DNA from: Flammeovirgaceae bacterium UBA7330
Lineage (GTDB): Bacteria > Bacteroidota > Bacteroidia > Cytophagales > Cyclobacteriaceae
Direction of reading: 5' to 3'
Length of the DNA: 64,000 nt
Assembly (NCBI GenBank): GCA_002471275.1
Contig: DKPQ01000006.1
Span: forward strand, 1-64,000
A program made the translations under genes and the position numbers. The notes beneath the pieces were generated by a model that saw only the letters and a program-made list of their open reading frames with translations, was not told the DNA's origin and did no database searches. Below are positions 34,636-43,983 of this stretch, piece by piece (the stretch's first letter is position 1; every line of letters starts with the position of its first letter).

Positions 34636-36390
34636 TTATTCTAAAGTGAACTTGAATTCACAGGGTGCGTAATTGGTAAAGTACACACAATCTGCCTGGA
34701 GTTTGGGTAATGCCCCCCTTAGCTGAGTCCAGTTGTGATGCACCACACCGGGACCAACTTTTATCTCATCTTCTCCATACTTATAAGCTGCAAATTCACC
34801 AGGCACAGCCATATATGCCTGATCAATCCTTTGTTTAGGCATGACATTGCTTAATTCACCACCCTCACGGAAACCCAATTCCAGCGTGACAGGTAAATTT
34901 TCGGGACCATCAACCTGAATAGTTACGGTAGCTTTTCCGTCATTTTCCGTCACATATATGGTGACATTGAGTGTTTGAATCTCCGATTGTTCACGCGCTG
35001 ATCTGGGCACCTGTCCCCAGGCTTCACCCTCTTTGGGTAACTTCTCCTTTGGAAGTGGCTGATAATATGGACCGTAAATTGTTGAGGTCAGCTTGTAGGT
35101 ATTTTCATCCACCTTCTCCATTTGCTGACCGCTAAATTGGCCTTTCCCAAAAAATGCCGAGGAAAGCCTGACAGCCTCCAACGCTGCCTCGCCCTTGAAG
35201 TAAGTTAGAAAAATGGGATTGTCAGTGATGATGGACATGTCTACGTCATCACGTCTGATCCTGGCCATATCCGAGTATTTAAAATACTTGTGATAATGGG
35301 TTGGCAGGGGTGTAGCGTCTGGCAAGGGCTGCATCAACCGCTGATCAGTCAATAAATAGGGAAGCATATAGCTCAGACGACTTACCGGAACTGTTTCTTC
35401 GATGTACTTCACCATGCCGGCATATCGGCTGTCTTTCAGCTTCAATGCCATATAGTGGTAGGCCAGGTAATAGTTTGACATATCACTCTGCACATACTTG
35501 TCCTGTCTCTTGGACGACTCCGTAGCTATCTCACCGGTTGAACGTACAAAGTAAAAAGTCATGTCCAGGTTTTTTTTGATGACATCGTATAGTTCAGTAT
35601 AACCCATTTTCTGCGCCATTGCGAGGAGACTCCTGTTCGTTATGGGCGTATATACTGATGTGCTTCGCTCGTGATATTGTCCGTCCGGATCAATATCAAT
35701 TTTCTCTGCCAGCCATTGGTCTACCCTGCTTCTGTAAGCTTCATCAGGAAAGAAGGAATAAAGCCAAGCCAAAGCTCCGGAAACAACCCACCTGTGATTG
35801 GGAGTATGAATCCCCCCAACTGAAAGTGCACGACCCGCATTTAGCAGGTACTTTTTGATGGTTTCAGGAAATAGACCATACGTAAGGTCATCATGCTGAA
35901 GCATCATCTGATACGACAGAGCTAATGGATAGATGGTAAATCCCAGATCCGGGGTAGAATGAAAGTTGGTAGATAATAAATCAATGGTGCCATCCTCATG
36001 TTGTAGATTGACAAGGCCTTCAGCAGCCATTGTCATGTGTTGGAGGATTTCTTTTGACTTATAGTATTTCGACTCTTTTGAAACGTAACCACTCATCAGG
36101 TACTGGATCAGCCCCGAAGTTGCCCCTGGCGACACGACACTGTCATGGTCATAAACTGCACCATAATAACGATGTCCCTTCTGAGTCCATTGTCGGCTAA
36201 GAACTTCAGGAATCCTTTCATCATTTAGTCTGATGAGTTCAGAGAGCAACTCCTTCTTTGTATTACCATCCGCTACACCTGAGGGCAATGCCTGAATACT
36301 GAATAAAAGTGAAATGGAAAAAGCCAGCATCATTTTCTTAAAAGACCACATTCCCTGTAAGATCAATGTCATGACTTTTCCCATTTTCAT
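34636..36390 (-). CDS. secreted helical-toroid protein of unknown function in locus 2
   Basis: The 584-residue protein has a signal peptide (MMLAFSISLLFSIQALPSG). Its N-terminal two thirds are helical with repeated aromatic patches (GLIQYLMSGYVSKESKYY, EGLVNLQHEDGTIDLL, HRWVVSGALAWLYSFFPDE), as in alpha-alpha toroid glycosidases and lyases. The last third is beta-rich (TYKLTSTIYGPYYQPLP, LNVTIYVTENDGKATVTIQ). I do not recognise the family. The gene lies between the two Gfo/Idh/MocA genes, 62 bp and 17 bp away, and is probably a glycan-active enzyme working with them. The ATG giving MMLAFS is an alternative start. Confidence 0.75.
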   Translation of the reverse strand: MKMGKVMTLILQGMWSFKKMMLAFSISLLFSIQALPSGVADGNTKKELLSELIRLNDERIPEVLSRQWTQKGHRYYGAVYDHDSVVSPGATSGLIQYLMSGYVSKESKYYKSKEILQHMTMAAEGLVNLQHEDGTIDLLSTNFHSTPDLGFTIYPLALSYQMMLQHDDLTYGLFPETIKKYLLNAGRALSVGGIHTPNHRWVVSGALAWLYSFFPDEAYRSRVDQWLAEKIDIDPDGQYHERSTSVYTPITNRSLLAMAQKMGYTELYDVIKKNLDMTFYFVRSTGEIATESSKRQDKYVQSDMSNYYLAYHYMALKLKDSRYAGMVKYIEETVPVSRLSYMLPYLLTDQRLMQPLPDATPLPTHYHKYFKYSDMARIRRDDVDMSIITDNPIFLTYFKGEAALEAVRLSSAFFGKGQFSGQQMEKVDENTYKLTSTIYGPYYQPLPKEKLPKEGEAWGQVPRSAREQSEIQTLNVTIYVTENDGKATVTIQVDGPENLPVTLELGFREGGELSNVMPKQRIDQAYMAVPGEFAAYKYGEDEIKVGPGVVHHNWTQLRGALPKLQADCVYFTNYAPCEFKFTLE

Positions 36391-36407
36391 AAGAATTAAA
36401 ATTTGAA

Positions 36408-37826
36408 CTATAATGTATAGAATTCTTCCCAGCCTTTTCTTGGGGCCTCACCATAAAGCAATGCATTGGCCAGGGCATTATTGGTGATCTGTTTTTTCTC
36501 CCGGTCAAATACAATTTTTGTATTCAATCGCTGAGCCATCACTCCTAAAGTAAATACCTGACTCAGTGGACCGGCCACATCAAATGAAGACCGGCATTTT
36601 TCCTCACCCTTACAGGCCTTCAGGAAATTTTCCGCATGATTTGATGGGCTTTTAGGCACCTCGGGCAATGAGGACTTCATATCTCTGGCCTTATCTATCG
36701 GGATGATGGACAATGTACTCCCGTGAGAACCTCCTTTAAACGTTAGATCCTTGCCATATATGATTTTCCCTGGATTAAGCTTAGCAGGCTGCAGCTTACC
36801 ATCGCTTGGAGGCGGGATGTTGGGATCCAGTTCCGAAACACCATACTCTGATGGAACCGCAGGGATATTATTCTGACCGTCGTACCAGGTGATGGTGACA
36901 GGTGGTTTTTCTCCACGCGCCGGGAACTTGAAAGCCAGCGTAGATTCCATAGGGAAAAAGAAGGTGTTGTGTCCTTCTATTTTGATGGGATCCACCTCAT
37001 ACGGCAATCCAAGGTCAAGGAATTCATGAGCCGTGTCTATAATGTGTGCTCCCCAGTCTCCAAGTGCTCCCATGCCAAAGTCATACCAGCAACGCCATTG
37101 TCCATGGTGATAAGCTTCTTTGTTGTATTCATGTTGATGAGCAGTCATCAGCCAGGTATCCCAGTCCATGGTCTGAGGGATAGGCTCAGCTTTTGGGAAT
37201 TGATTTATGCCAACATCCCATCCGTGCCAACGTCGACGACCATTCATGTGAGCGGTAATCTCTGTCACGTCTTTGATAACACCAGCTTCCGTCCAGGCTT
37301 TGAACTGAAAATAATTACTTTCAGAATGACCCTGATTCCCCATTTGGGTAGCCACCTTATATTTTTTTGCTCCTTCCATCATCAATTCCACTTCATTGAA
37401 AGTCCTTGCCATGGGCTTTTCTACATAGACATGTTTGCCCATAGACATGGCTAACATCGTGATCGGAAAGTGGGAGAAATCAGGTGTTCCAACGGTAATG
37501 GCATCGAATTCACCATGCATCCTATCGAACATGACCCTAAAATCCTGATACCTGGGTACCTTGGGAAACTGGTTGATGATTTCTAAGGTGTGGTCTCCAC
37601 GCATATCCACATCACACAGCGCCACCACATTGGCCAAGCCGGTATTGTGTAAGGCCTTGACGATATCAGCTCCCCGGTGTCCAATGCCACAGCAAGCCAG
37701 ATTGACTTTATCACTTGGAGCTACATGTCCTAAAGATTTCCCGAATACAGTCGAAGGGACAATTGATATACCTGCTACTCCTGCCAGAGCTGAACTTCCC
37801 TTTTGAATGAAATTTCTTCTTTTCAT
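36408..37826 (-). CDS. Tat-exported Gfo/Idh/MocA oxidoreductase (B)
   Basis: The 472-residue paralogue of A has Tat-like KRRNFIQKGSSALAG. The dinucleotide-binding start is VNLACCGIGHRGADIVKAL, and the motif pair is AITVGTPDFSHFPITMLAM and GKHVYVEKPMARTFNE. The C-terminal domain has GDWGAHIIDTAHEFLDLG. A Cys-rich variation (LACCGIG) of the usual G-x-G-x-x-G occurs. Export points to a periplasmic substrate, most likely an oligosaccharide from locus 2. NAD-dependent glycosidase activity is a reasonable hypothesis, not shown. Confidence 0.92.
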   Translation of the reverse strand: MKRRNFIQKGSSALAGVAGISIVPSTVFGKSLGHVAPSDKVNLACCGIGHRGADIVKALHNTGLANVVALCDVDMRGDHTLEIINQFPKVPRYQDFRVMFDRMHGEFDAITVGTPDFSHFPITMLAMSMGKHVYVEKPMARTFNEVELMMEGAKKYKVATQMGNQGHSESNYFQFKAWTEAGVIKDVTEITAHMNGRRRWHGWDVGINQFPKAEPIPQTMDWDTWLMTAHQHEYNKEAYHHGQWRCWYDFGMGALGDWGAHIIDTAHEFLDLGLPYEVDPIKIEGHNTFFFPMESTLAFKFPARGEKPPVTITWYDGQNNIPAVPSEYGVSELDPNIPPPSDGKLQPAKLNPGKIIYGKDLTFKGGSHGSTLSIIPIDKARDMKSSLPEVPKSPSNHAENFLKACKGEEKCRSSFDVAGPLSQVFTLGVMAQRLNTKIVFDREKKQITNNALANALLYGEAPRKGWEEFYTL

Positions 37827-37864
37827 TTATACTGAACTTATTTAATATTTATAGTTAATTGAGT

Positions 37865-40234
37865 TTATTGAATTCCCCATTGTTTATTGGGCTCACCGCC
37901 CATATCAAGGACGAGTTTCCCACCCTTAATCAATTCGTCGTGGTAAAACCACGGCTTGGAAAGTGCCTGTTCATTCAACGTGGCAGATTGAATATACATG
38001 TGATCAGTTGAATTATTTTTGGTCTCAATGACAAACTTTTCACCTTCATAATAGTCATTATTCAGATGAATGGTAATCTTATCAAAGATTGGGCTACCTA
38101 TTTCATAGACAGGTCTTTCCGCAGTTCCTCCGTCTACTGTAAAGATGCCCATTTTCATCAATACAGCCAAAGACCCCATCAATCCCTGGTCTTCATCTCC
38201 ACTATACCCTTGCTGAGGTGATATGCCACTGTAGACGCTATCTGCCACCAACCTACTCCAATATTGCGTCAACCAGGGAGTGTCTGTATAGTTAAATTCA
38301 AATGCTGTCTGGATAGATGGTTGGTTACCATAATTGATATAGACTCTCCTGCCTGACTCCCTGAGTTCGGTATCGTGGGACTTGGAAGAAACAAATCCGT
38401 GTTGCTGTGCCAGTTCAAAAGAATGATTGAGTTTATGGGCCATACTGTCTTTTCCACCCATTAGTTTTGCAAGTCCTTCTATATCATGAGGTACCCACCA
38501 GGTATATTGAGCAGCATTCCCCTCAACCCATCCGTTGTCATACTTTAAGATATCAAAAGGTTCTGCCCATTTTCCATCCAAGGTCTTCACCCACATCCAT
38601 CCCTTCTCAGGATACCAGATATTCTGGTAATTGGTGGAGCGTTTCATGAAGTATTCGTAATCGTCCTGCTTACCTAATGTTTTAGCCAGCTGAGCCAGTG
38701 TCCAGTCCTGATAGGCGTTTTCCAATGTTTGGGCAGAGCCGTCCTGGTGAAAACCGGTCGGTCTTCCAGGCAAAGGATGCGGGATATATCCCCGCTCAAT
38801 ATAGTATTCAATGCCTCCTCCGGTGAAGGTCTTGTGCTCATAACCCGCCTTACTCATCATCCCTCCGGGCATGTGATTCTTTTTCATTCCCTCATAGGCC
38901 AGCTCCACATCAAAGCCACGAATGCCTTTCATATACGCGCTTACAATAAAAGGTGTAGATGATGCACCTGTCATTACATAAGTATAATTTCCACCGGAAG
39001 GACCTCGAGGGATCAACCCACCGTCTTTGTACATCAACAACATGGAATTGACAAATTCTTCAGTGACCTCAGGGTAAACCAGGTGCCACAGGGTATTCAA
39101 AGTCCATTGTGCTCCCCAGAAGCTATCTGAGTTATAATGATTGAAAGTTGGCTTCCCATTTTCATCGAGTGGTATTTGTCCGGTCTTTTTCGTGCCACTT
39201 GTCAGGTCACAGTACTTTCCATTGGCATCACTGATGATCCTACGCCCCTGCAATGCATGCCAAAGGTCTGTATAAAACCTGCGTTGGGCCGTCTCTGTTG
39301 CCCCTTCCACCTCAATCCTGTCCAGCATTTCATTCCAGACCGCTTGCGATTCAGCCACTGTGCCATCAAAATCCCAATGAGGGAGTTCCGTTTCCAGGTT
39401 GAGACGCGCTTGTGGAATGCTGACATAGGAGATGGCCACTTTCATTTGCCTGACCTCCTTCGCTTCTGTATTAAATGTAAGGTAAGCTCCAATGCGCTCT
39501 CCTTTTAATTCATCAGTCTCTCCCAGCAGCTGGCCGCCTTTCCATGCATGAAGTGCTTTAAATGGCTTATCTAACTGAGCAACGAAATATACCCAGGCTG
39601 GAGTGGGGCGTCTTCGGGTAGCCCCCATCACAGCATATCCTTCGATTTCAGTATCTGAAACTTTCCTGAAAAACGCACTGTCCGTATCGCAAGGCCCCAG
39701 GAAGGTTGAAAAATCAAAAAGAATGCTACTTTGATCAGACTCAGGGAAAGTATATCTATGAAAACCTACCCTGGTGGTTGAGGTTAATTCAGCATTGATA
39801 TTGTAGTCTTTCAGCCGGATCTGGTGATATCCGGGCTTTGCCAACTCATCATCATGTGAATAGCTGGAACCATAAGCGTCGGAGCCTAAATGGCCCTTAA
39901 AATCTCCTACCGTTGGAAAAACCGGAATCCCGGATAATTGCCATGCGTGGACATGACTAAAAGCACGAATGGTATCCTGATTATATCGGTATCCTGAATT
40001 CCAGGCGCCACTGGTCACCATATCAGGGCTTAAATTGACCATACCGAATGGTCTGGTGGCGGAGTTGAAGAAAAACCACCTGGAATTCGCCGCATCTACC
40101 ATAGGTTCTACCAGGTCCACCGGTGAAGTGCTTTTCCCCTGCTCTTCAACAGTACTGCATGAAAAACATGAAATGAGCACGATGAAAGTAATGCCTGTAA
40201 GAGGTGCCTTTAAATGATTAAATAGTTGTCTCAT
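37865..40234 (-). CDS. GH92 exo-alpha-mannosidase-type lipoprotein
   Basis: The 789-residue protein belongs to family 92, calcium-dependent inverting exo-alpha-mannosidases. Lipobox ISCFSCS. The N-terminal beta domain has VEPMVDAANSRWFFFNSATR and RAFSHVHAWQLSGIPVFP, and the catalytic domain has HNYNSDSFWGAQWTLNTLW-like sequence (NHYNSDSFWGAQWTLNTLW) and GYSGDEDQG near residue 676, the position of the family's catalytic bases. Several motifs are less canonical than in Bacteroides enzymes, so linkage specificity, or even the sugar, may differ. It lies between the unknown lipoprotein and oxidoreductase B. Confidence 0.92.
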   Translation of the reverse strand: MRQLFNHLKAPLTGITFIVLISCFSCSTVEEQGKSTSPVDLVEPMVDAANSRWFFFNSATRPFGMVNLSPDMVTSGAWNSGYRYNQDTIRAFSHVHAWQLSGIPVFPTVGDFKGHLGSDAYGSSYSHDDELAKPGYHQIRLKDYNINAELTSTTRVGFHRYTFPESDQSSILFDFSTFLGPCDTDSAFFRKVSDTEIEGYAVMGATRRRPTPAWVYFVAQLDKPFKALHAWKGGQLLGETDELKGERIGAYLTFNTEAKEVRQMKVAISYVSIPQARLNLETELPHWDFDGTVAESQAVWNEMLDRIEVEGATETAQRRFYTDLWHALQGRRIISDANGKYCDLTSGTKKTGQIPLDENGKPTFNHYNSDSFWGAQWTLNTLWHLVYPEVTEEFVNSMLLMYKDGGLIPRGPSGGNYTYVMTGASSTPFIVSAYMKGIRGFDVELAYEGMKKNHMPGGMMSKAGYEHKTFTGGGIEYYIERGYIPHPLPGRPTGFHQDGSAQTLENAYQDWTLAQLAKTLGKQDDYEYFMKRSTNYQNIWYPEKGWMWVKTLDGKWAEPFDILKYDNGWVEGNAAQYTWWVPHDIEGLAKLMGGKDSMAHKLNHSFELAQQHGFVSSKSHDTELRESGRRVYINYGNQPSIQTAFEFNYTDTPWLTQYWSRLVADSVYSGISPQQGYSGDEDQGLMGSLAVLMKMGIFTVDGGTAERPVYEIGSPIFDKITIHLNNDYYEGEKFVIETKNNSTDHMYIQSATLNEQALSKPWFYHDELIKGGKLVLDMGGEPNKQWGIQ

Positions 40235-40409
40235 TTATTAAATGGTCATTGTTGATCGATTCTTACAAAAAAAGTCAAAAGTTGTCTTTCCAACTTTGCA
40301 CCTGGTCTATATGCAGCAGATAGCTTATTGGTAAAAAGCATTTCAGTGAATAAACCTGATACTGAAATGCGGATGCGAAAGCAAAAAGATGATATGCTAA
40401 TGATATTGC

Positions 40410-42014
40410 TCATTCTGGGTTTTGGGTAGGCACATAGCGAGGAAATATTTCTATTAAGGGGTTGTCAGCCTCCCAATTTTCAGGAATCTTAAAAGAAATC
40501 TCCGCTACTCTTGAATAATACTCACTGATCGAACTTTGGGTGTTTTTTGGTGAAGGATTTATTATTTCAGCGTAATTATAAGATAAATCTGTATGAATAT
40601 TGAATTGCATGTTTCCTAATCTCCATATATCCCCGGAAAAATGCTCTTCTGAGGCTTCGCTGGAATATATATACAGTTTGAGTTCTCGTTCACCAGAAAG
40701 TCCCGGATCTGATTCAACTGTAAAAATACGCATAGATGTATCGCTGACAGAAACATTGGTATTGCCATCACCTGGAACCAACAACCATTCCGTTTCACTC
40801 TCATTGCCCATCCAATGGATAGTTCCGGTATAAATCTGATTCCATGGTCGGCGATTACCCTCTAATCCACCCATCATCCAATTTTGGTTCATTTGAATGG
40901 TTGCATGCTTCACACTATCCCCCGCAAAAATATTGTTGGGAATTCGCTGATCCAGAAACCTGGGTTTTACCGGACTTTTGAGCGCCTGCCAGGTAGGTTC
41001 GGAAATAGATAAGCCGAGATGATAAATAGGTGCAATGTTGCTTACTTCAAAGTATTTGGCTCCTCCATCTTTTGGTAGTGGTGCCAGTGTTTCATCATTC
41101 ATAGCTATGGCTATCCACAGGCCAGTGATGGAAACATACTTATTTATGTCCATTCCATAGGCTCTGAAATAAGGACCGGAGAAATTTTTAAGTGTAGGAT
41201 TGTAGTGGGCAGCAATTTCTTTCCATAAAGATTGCTCTAACTTTATTCCCATGGACTTCATCTCCCCTTGAGATAGCTCCCTCCACAGGGCAAACCCTAC
41301 CATAGACACACCGTCATAAGTGGGTGAGTTAAACTCACTGAAAGTGTTATACCTGTGAAAAAGGGCATGGATGTCATGGGCCTTTTGAATGCCCGCTTCG
41401 CTCAGCTCCTGAATGTCAAATGCAGACCCTACATAATTCATGAGGAATGCGCTCATCACAGAAATATTGGTATACTGTGGCGTAACATCCCTTTTCATCG
41501 CGCCCATAGCTGCATGAACCAGACCATCTTTGATTTTGGCCAGCAATTCAGCAGGCAATACCTCCTTGTAGTTGCGGTAGATAATGATCAAATCACATCC
41601 GACAAACTCACGCCAGTTGTGGTCCAGTTTATCATTAACCACTGATGTCTTCCAGGCTCCGTAAATCTTTTCATTTTCATTCTGGTGCTGCTGTTGTAGC
41701 ACCCACCATAAAATTTTAATGGCATTTTCTCGGTCGCTATTTTCATTTCGAAATAGTAAAGCCATTGCCAAACGGGTGATACTTCTGATACTGACTTCAT
41801 CCCCCATCACCTGGTCTAATGAGACCTCCCTGGGAAACATGCTATCAATAAATCCATCAAGCAGACCTCGCTGATAACTTGACAGGTCCTCGTAGGCAAA
41901 AGATTGAACAATAGATAGATGATCTGATTCCTGTTTTGCTTCAGTATTGCAACCGGGCAGTAGCAGAGCGATCAGTAAAGCTGAAAATACATGTAAGACG
42001 ATATTAAATTTCAT
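40410..42014 (-). CDS. lipoprotein of unknown function following susD in locus 2
   Basis: Starting at 42014 (MKFNIVLHVFSALL) gives a lipoprotein signal ending LLLPGCNTEA and a 534-residue protein. The middle is alpha-helical with paired helices (ITRLAMALLFRNENSD, AIKILWWVLQQQHQNENE, FNSPTYDGVSMVGFALWRE), resembling alpha-alpha toroid enzymes. The C-terminal 200 residues are beta-rich. No family recognised. Its place directly after susD, where surface glycan-binding or endo-acting enzymes are usually encoded, suggests it acts first on the polysaccharide. Confidence 0.75.
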   Translation of the reverse strand: MKFNIVLHVFSALLIALLLPGCNTEAKQESDHLSIVQSFAYEDLSSYQRGLLDGFIDSMFPREVSLDQVMGDEVSIRSITRLAMALLFRNENSDRENAIKILWWVLQQQHQNENEKIYGAWKTSVVNDKLDHNWREFVGCDLIIIYRNYKEVLPAELLAKIKDGLVHAAMGAMKRDVTPQYTNISVMSAFLMNYVGSAFDIQELSEAGIQKAHDIHALFHRYNTFSEFNSPTYDGVSMVGFALWRELSQGEMKSMGIKLEQSLWKEIAAHYNPTLKNFSGPYFRAYGMDINKYVSITGLWIAIAMNDETLAPLPKDGGAKYFEVSNIAPIYHLGLSISEPTWQALKSPVKPRFLDQRIPNNIFAGDSVKHATIQMNQNWMMGGLEGNRRPWNQIYTGTIHWMGNESETEWLLVPGDGNTNVSVSDTSMRIFTVESDPGLSGERELKLYIYSSEASEEHFSGDIWRLGNMQFNIHTDLSYNYAEIINPSPKNTQSSISEYYSRVAEISFKIPENWEADNPLIEIFPRYVPTQNPE

Positions 42015-42101
42015 GGCTAAATAGTCTTTTAAGGCCATCAAGGCTTCTTAAAAATAAAGTATGCTTTGATATCATTGGGGTGAGCAAGCGTTGAATGAAT
42101 C

Positions 42102-42136
42102 AAAAAAAGGAGAAGAAGCGAACTTCCTCTCCTTTT
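42102..42136 (-). terminator. intrinsic terminator after susD of locus 2
   Basis: On the minus strand AAAAGGAGAGGAAG, loop TTCG and CTTCTTCTCCTTTT form a stem of about 14 bp with one mismatch, running straight into a T-run (complement of 42102-42108). It stands 22 bp after the susD stop. It should terminate or step down transcription before the enzyme genes. Confidence 0.75.
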
Positions 42137-42157
42137 ATCAATTGATAATCGGATAAC

Positions 42158-43960
42158 TTAATATTCCGGGTTCTGCTGAACTATGTTTGACGCCCTGTCT
42201 ATCTCACCTTGTGGAATAGGCCTCAACAAATGATGTTCATCTAATCCACCGCCATTGGCAGCCCATAAGTTCATTCTACTCACTCTGTCAATCAACTTCT
42301 CAGTCCTTTTCAGATCAAACCACCGGGTAAACTCTCCCATTAACTCTCTGGCTCGTTCATCAAGGATCATGTCAATATCAATATTTCCGGGAGTGGCTCT
42401 GTATGAAACCACATTGAAGTCATTGATATCTTCAGGAACCTGGGCACACATCGGATCATTTCCAGCTCCCACTGCACGATCTACAATAGCGTTGTAATAA
42501 ACATCGGCTCCACCAAGGGTTCCGCCTGTTGCACCTTTAACAATCGCTTCAGCAGCAATCAAATATGCTTCAGCCGACCTGAACAGTGAATAGTCGAAAG
42601 TACCATAGCCATCACCATATTCGATATTTGGCTCCCAAAACTTCCATGTAGTAGGATGAGCATTGGAAAGACGAGTAGGCCTAAGACCGCTGACATAATC
42701 ATCAATATTTGTCACAGAGTATGGCTTGGTACCTCCTTCGTCAAACCCAAGATCAGCACCTGTGGCTGGCTGATTCCATGGCGTCCAGTAGGCCACCGTA
42801 TCACCAACATTATAACTTACCGTTAAACCCGGGTCCGTAAAACTATATGCGTAGTTATTTACGGGAGTCAGTGCATAGATGACATTCAGGAAGTTGTGGC
42901 TATACCTGCTGTCCATTTGAGGATCATACAACCTGTACATGGCTGGTTGCGGCACATTTTGTCCTAAGTGCCTGTTGTAGTCACTTGTTCGTCCTACACT
43001 ACCCACCAGCTCGGAATTACCTGGCCAGATAGAGTGATAATAATTTCCAGGTTGACCCTGATCAGAGCCATTGGTCAGATTATCCTCATTAAACTGGACA
43101 GCAAATACCACTTCGCTGTTGACTGCGTTCTGCGGTCCGCTATATTGGTTCAGAGGATTTGTATTTCGCTCCGGAAACAGCATGCTATAGTCTGAAACCA
43201 GTGGATAAGCAGCAATTACTTTGTCTGCCCATTCCAGCGCTTCCTGAAAATCAGCATTGCTACCCCCAAGAGAATTGTTGAAGTTCCACCCCCGGGTCAG
43301 ATAAACCTTAGACAGCAAAAACTGAGCAGCGCCTTTGGTAGCTCTTCCATATTCAGAAGGAGTAACCGGAAGATCTGCCTCTGCCTCCAAAAGGTCAGTA
43401 AGAATCTGGGTGTACACCTCAGCTGCAGGCACTCTGACAACTTCTCTGTTCGCTGTTACGGTCTCTGTCAGTGGCATGGGCACATCTCCCCAGGTTTGCA
43501 CCAGGTAGAAATAACTCAATGCTCTCAGGAACTTAGCTTCTCCTACTCTGGCAGCTTTCAAAGCAGGATTACTGTACTGAATTCCTTCGGCACGCTCGAT
43601 CGCAGAATTTGTTCGACTAATTGATTTGTATAGATCATCCCAAAATGACTGTAGATCTCCTACCTCAGAGTTCAGACTTACATTGTACTGATCCAGGGCA
43701 GGACCATTAGCCGGTGACGTAGCAGTCCAGTTGCTCCCAATCACGTCTGTCCCTTTTAGGACGAGGGAGTAATTCATAATGATATCCCGCAGTTTCGGAT
43801 AGCAAGCTTTCACAAGGTCTTCATATCCCTCCTCATTGATAATGTATGAGTCTGCTGTAATATCTGTCACGGAAGTTTCTTCCAGAAAATCTTCGCATCC
43901 CACACTAACAAATAAGAGCAGAAGAGCCAGAAGGAAATTATATATGATATATTTTCTCAT
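42158..43960 (-). CDS. susD: SusD-like outer-membrane glycan-binding lipoprotein
   Basis: The 600-residue RagB/SusD protein has lipobox LFVSVGCEDFLEE. Family segments: NSAIERAEGIQYSNPALKAA, EAKFLRALSYFYLVQTWGDV, GAAQFLLSKVYLTRGWNFNN, the FRSAEAYLIAAEAIVKG region, RARELMGEFTRWFDLKRTE, and the C-terminal HHLLRPIPQGEIDRASNIV with QQNPEY. Full-length, paired with the SusC 23 bp upstream. A strong terminator-like hairpin follows it. Confidence 0.97.
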   Translation of the reverse strand: MRKYIIYNFLLALLLLFVSVGCEDFLEETSVTDITADSYIINEEGYEDLVKACYPKLRDIIMNYSLVLKGTDVIGSNWTATSPANGPALDQYNVSLNSEVGDLQSFWDDLYKSISRTNSAIERAEGIQYSNPALKAARVGEAKFLRALSYFYLVQTWGDVPMPLTETVTANREVVRVPAAEVYTQILTDLLEAEADLPVTPSEYGRATKGAAQFLLSKVYLTRGWNFNNSLGGSNADFQEALEWADKVIAAYPLVSDYSMLFPERNTNPLNQYSGPQNAVNSEVVFAVQFNEDNLTNGSDQGQPGNYYHSIWPGNSELVGSVGRTSDYNRHLGQNVPQPAMYRLYDPQMDSRYSHNFLNVIYALTPVNNYAYSFTDPGLTVSYNVGDTVAYWTPWNQPATGADLGFDEGGTKPYSVTNIDDYVSGLRPTRLSNAHPTTWKFWEPNIEYGDGYGTFDYSLFRSAEAYLIAAEAIVKGATGGTLGGADVYYNAIVDRAVGAGNDPMCAQVPEDINDFNVVSYRATPGNIDIDMILDERARELMGEFTRWFDLKRTEKLIDRVSRMNLWAANGGGLDEHHLLRPIPQGEIDRASNIVQQNPEY

Positions 43961-43983
43961 TTCTATTTTGTTTTAATAGTGGA

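Noticed and set aside
33200..37826. Cytoplasmic inositol or glucose dehydrogenases
   Set aside because: Both proteins begin with twin-arginine leaders and sit in a periplasmic/outer-membrane enzyme operon.
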